Origin: CAZTJA01 sp964613745
Lineage (GTDB): Bacteria; Desulfobacterota; Desulfomonilia; Desulfomonilales; Desulfomonilaceae
Length of the DNA: 15,853 bases
Direction of reading: 5' to 3'
Assembly: GCA_964613745.1 (NCBI GenBank)
Contig: CAZTJA010000069.1
Span: 1 to 15,853, forward strand
Shown here: positions 15,305-15,853 of the stretch, piece by piece
How positions within the stretch are numbered: the stretch's first letter is position 1
Layout: every line of letters begins with the position of its first letter
Position numbers and translations under genes: made by a program
Notes under the pieces: model-generated
Told to the model about the DNA's origin: nothing
Seen by the model: only the letters and a program-made list of their open reading frames with translations
Databases searched by the model: none

Positions 15305-15853
15305 ATGAGAATTACCGCTCCATTTTATATTCTCTTGGGTGCCCGATTCTTGAAATCACACCGGAATTTATGGAAATATGCCGCAGCTCCCCTGATGATC
15401 AGCACGACAATATTGGCGATTGCATACTGGGCTCTGTATTATCTCTTTTTTCGGTATTTCACCGTACAACCGGATCATGCCTGGTACTTTCTTGCGCTCT
15501 ATTATGCTGCAATCGTCATAATGGGACTTCTCTTGATTATCATCTTTTTTTTCTTTTTTAATCGATTGGCAGCAGCAATTGCCGCACCTTTTAGTGATCT
15601 AATTTCCCAAAAGACAGAACAAATAGAATACGGCACCTTTTCCGATACTCCCTTCACGATCATAGGATTGATTAGAGACTCTTCTCGGGCAATCCGGCAT
15701 TCTTTTAAAATATTGGGATTGTACTTGGCTCTGTTGGTCGGTTCGCTTTTGCTTCTCGTGCTTCCAGGTATAGGACCTTTCCTCTTCAGCGTTTCCGGCG
15801 CACTCCTTTCCGCTTTTCTGTTTGCTTACGAGTTCCTTAGTTATCCCATGGAT
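15305..15853 (+). CDS. EI24/CysZ-like integral membrane protein (C-terminus beyond window)
   Basis: The frame is open from ATG 15305 for 183 codons to the window edge. The product is strongly hydrophobic, with segments near residues 30-50, 58-85 and 135-180. Its end, PGIGPFLFSVSGALLS followed by AYEFLSYPMD, matches the EI24-domain family, which includes the sulfate permease CysZ. In that family the P-G-x-G re-entrant region precedes a D-Y-P-M-D-like motif. It is probably an inner-membrane protein, but a sulfate-transport role is not shown, since many EI24 proteins have unknown substrates. It begins 10 bases after the selenoprotein stop, so the two are probably co-transcribed. The upstream ribosome-binding site is weak. 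Confidence 0.75.
   Translation, partial: MRITAPFYILLGARFLKSHRNLWKYAAAPLMISTTILAIAYWALYYLFFRYFTVQPDHAWYFLALYYAAIVIMGLLLIIIFFFFFNRLAAAIAAPFSDLISQKTEQIEYGTFSDTPFTIIGLIRDSSRAIRHSFKILGLYLALLVGSLLLLVLPGIGPFLFSVSGALLSAFLFAYEFLSYPMD

Noticed and set aside
1..15853. tRNA, rRNA, CRISPR arrays, insertion sequences or phage genes
   Set aside because: I found no cloverleaf with a CCA-type end, no regularly spaced repeats and no transposase or integrase motifs. A tRNAscan-SE and Rfam search would settle small RNAs.

Overview
The window looks like a chromosomal segment from a Gram-negative, selenocysteine-using bacterium. The best guess is a member of the Desulfobacterota (former Deltaproteobacteria). This is inferred from exported proteins with Sec and lipoprotein signals, the ileS-lspA pair, a branched-chain amino acid type ABC transporter, an N-terminal repeat module that I associate with that group, and a SelW-like gene with an in-frame UGA. 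I see no rRNA, tRNA, CRISPR array, transposase or phage gene.

Layout. Positions 1-3212 (minus strand) hold a high-affinity branched-chain amino acid uptake operon in the order substrate-binding protein, livH, livM, livG, with livG cut by the window edge. A TTGACA-type promoter lies before the binding protein. Positions 3213-3802 hold no convincing gene, but contain a perfect 7-bp hairpin at 3686-3705. Positions 3803-4927 (plus) encode a protein with three copies of a small helical module followed by pentapeptide repeats. It converges on, and overlaps by 15 bp, a minus-strand gene (4913-7168) for an exported caspase-like protease with a canonical EF-hand loop and about a dozen ankyrin repeats. 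Positions 7364-9834 (minus) carry a translationally coupled pair: a radical SAM protein with a B12-binding-like N-terminus, followed by a type III polyketide synthase-like enzyme, joined by TAATG. Positions 9946-13229 (minus) are the housekeeping pair ileS-lspA. Divergently, positions 13369-14997 (plus) encode a predicted lipoprotein with an intact transglutaminase Cys-His-Asp triad.

The most notable item is at 15064-15294 (plus). It is a 76-residue SelW/Rdx-family selenoprotein whose CxxU redox motif uses an in-frame UGA (15097-15099). The UGA is followed at the expected distance by a hairpin with a GGTCT apical loop, resembling a bacterial SECIS element. A standard gene caller would miss or split this gene. 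Ten bases downstream an EI24/CysZ-like membrane protein begins and runs off the window.

How the genes work together: the liv genes form one importer. ileS-lspA links isoleucyl-tRNA charging with lipoprotein maturation, and LspA would process the neighbouring lipoprotein. The radical SAM/type III PKS pair is probably a small lipid or natural-product pathway of unknown product. The caspase and pentapeptide genes are both repeat-protein genes of unknown role.
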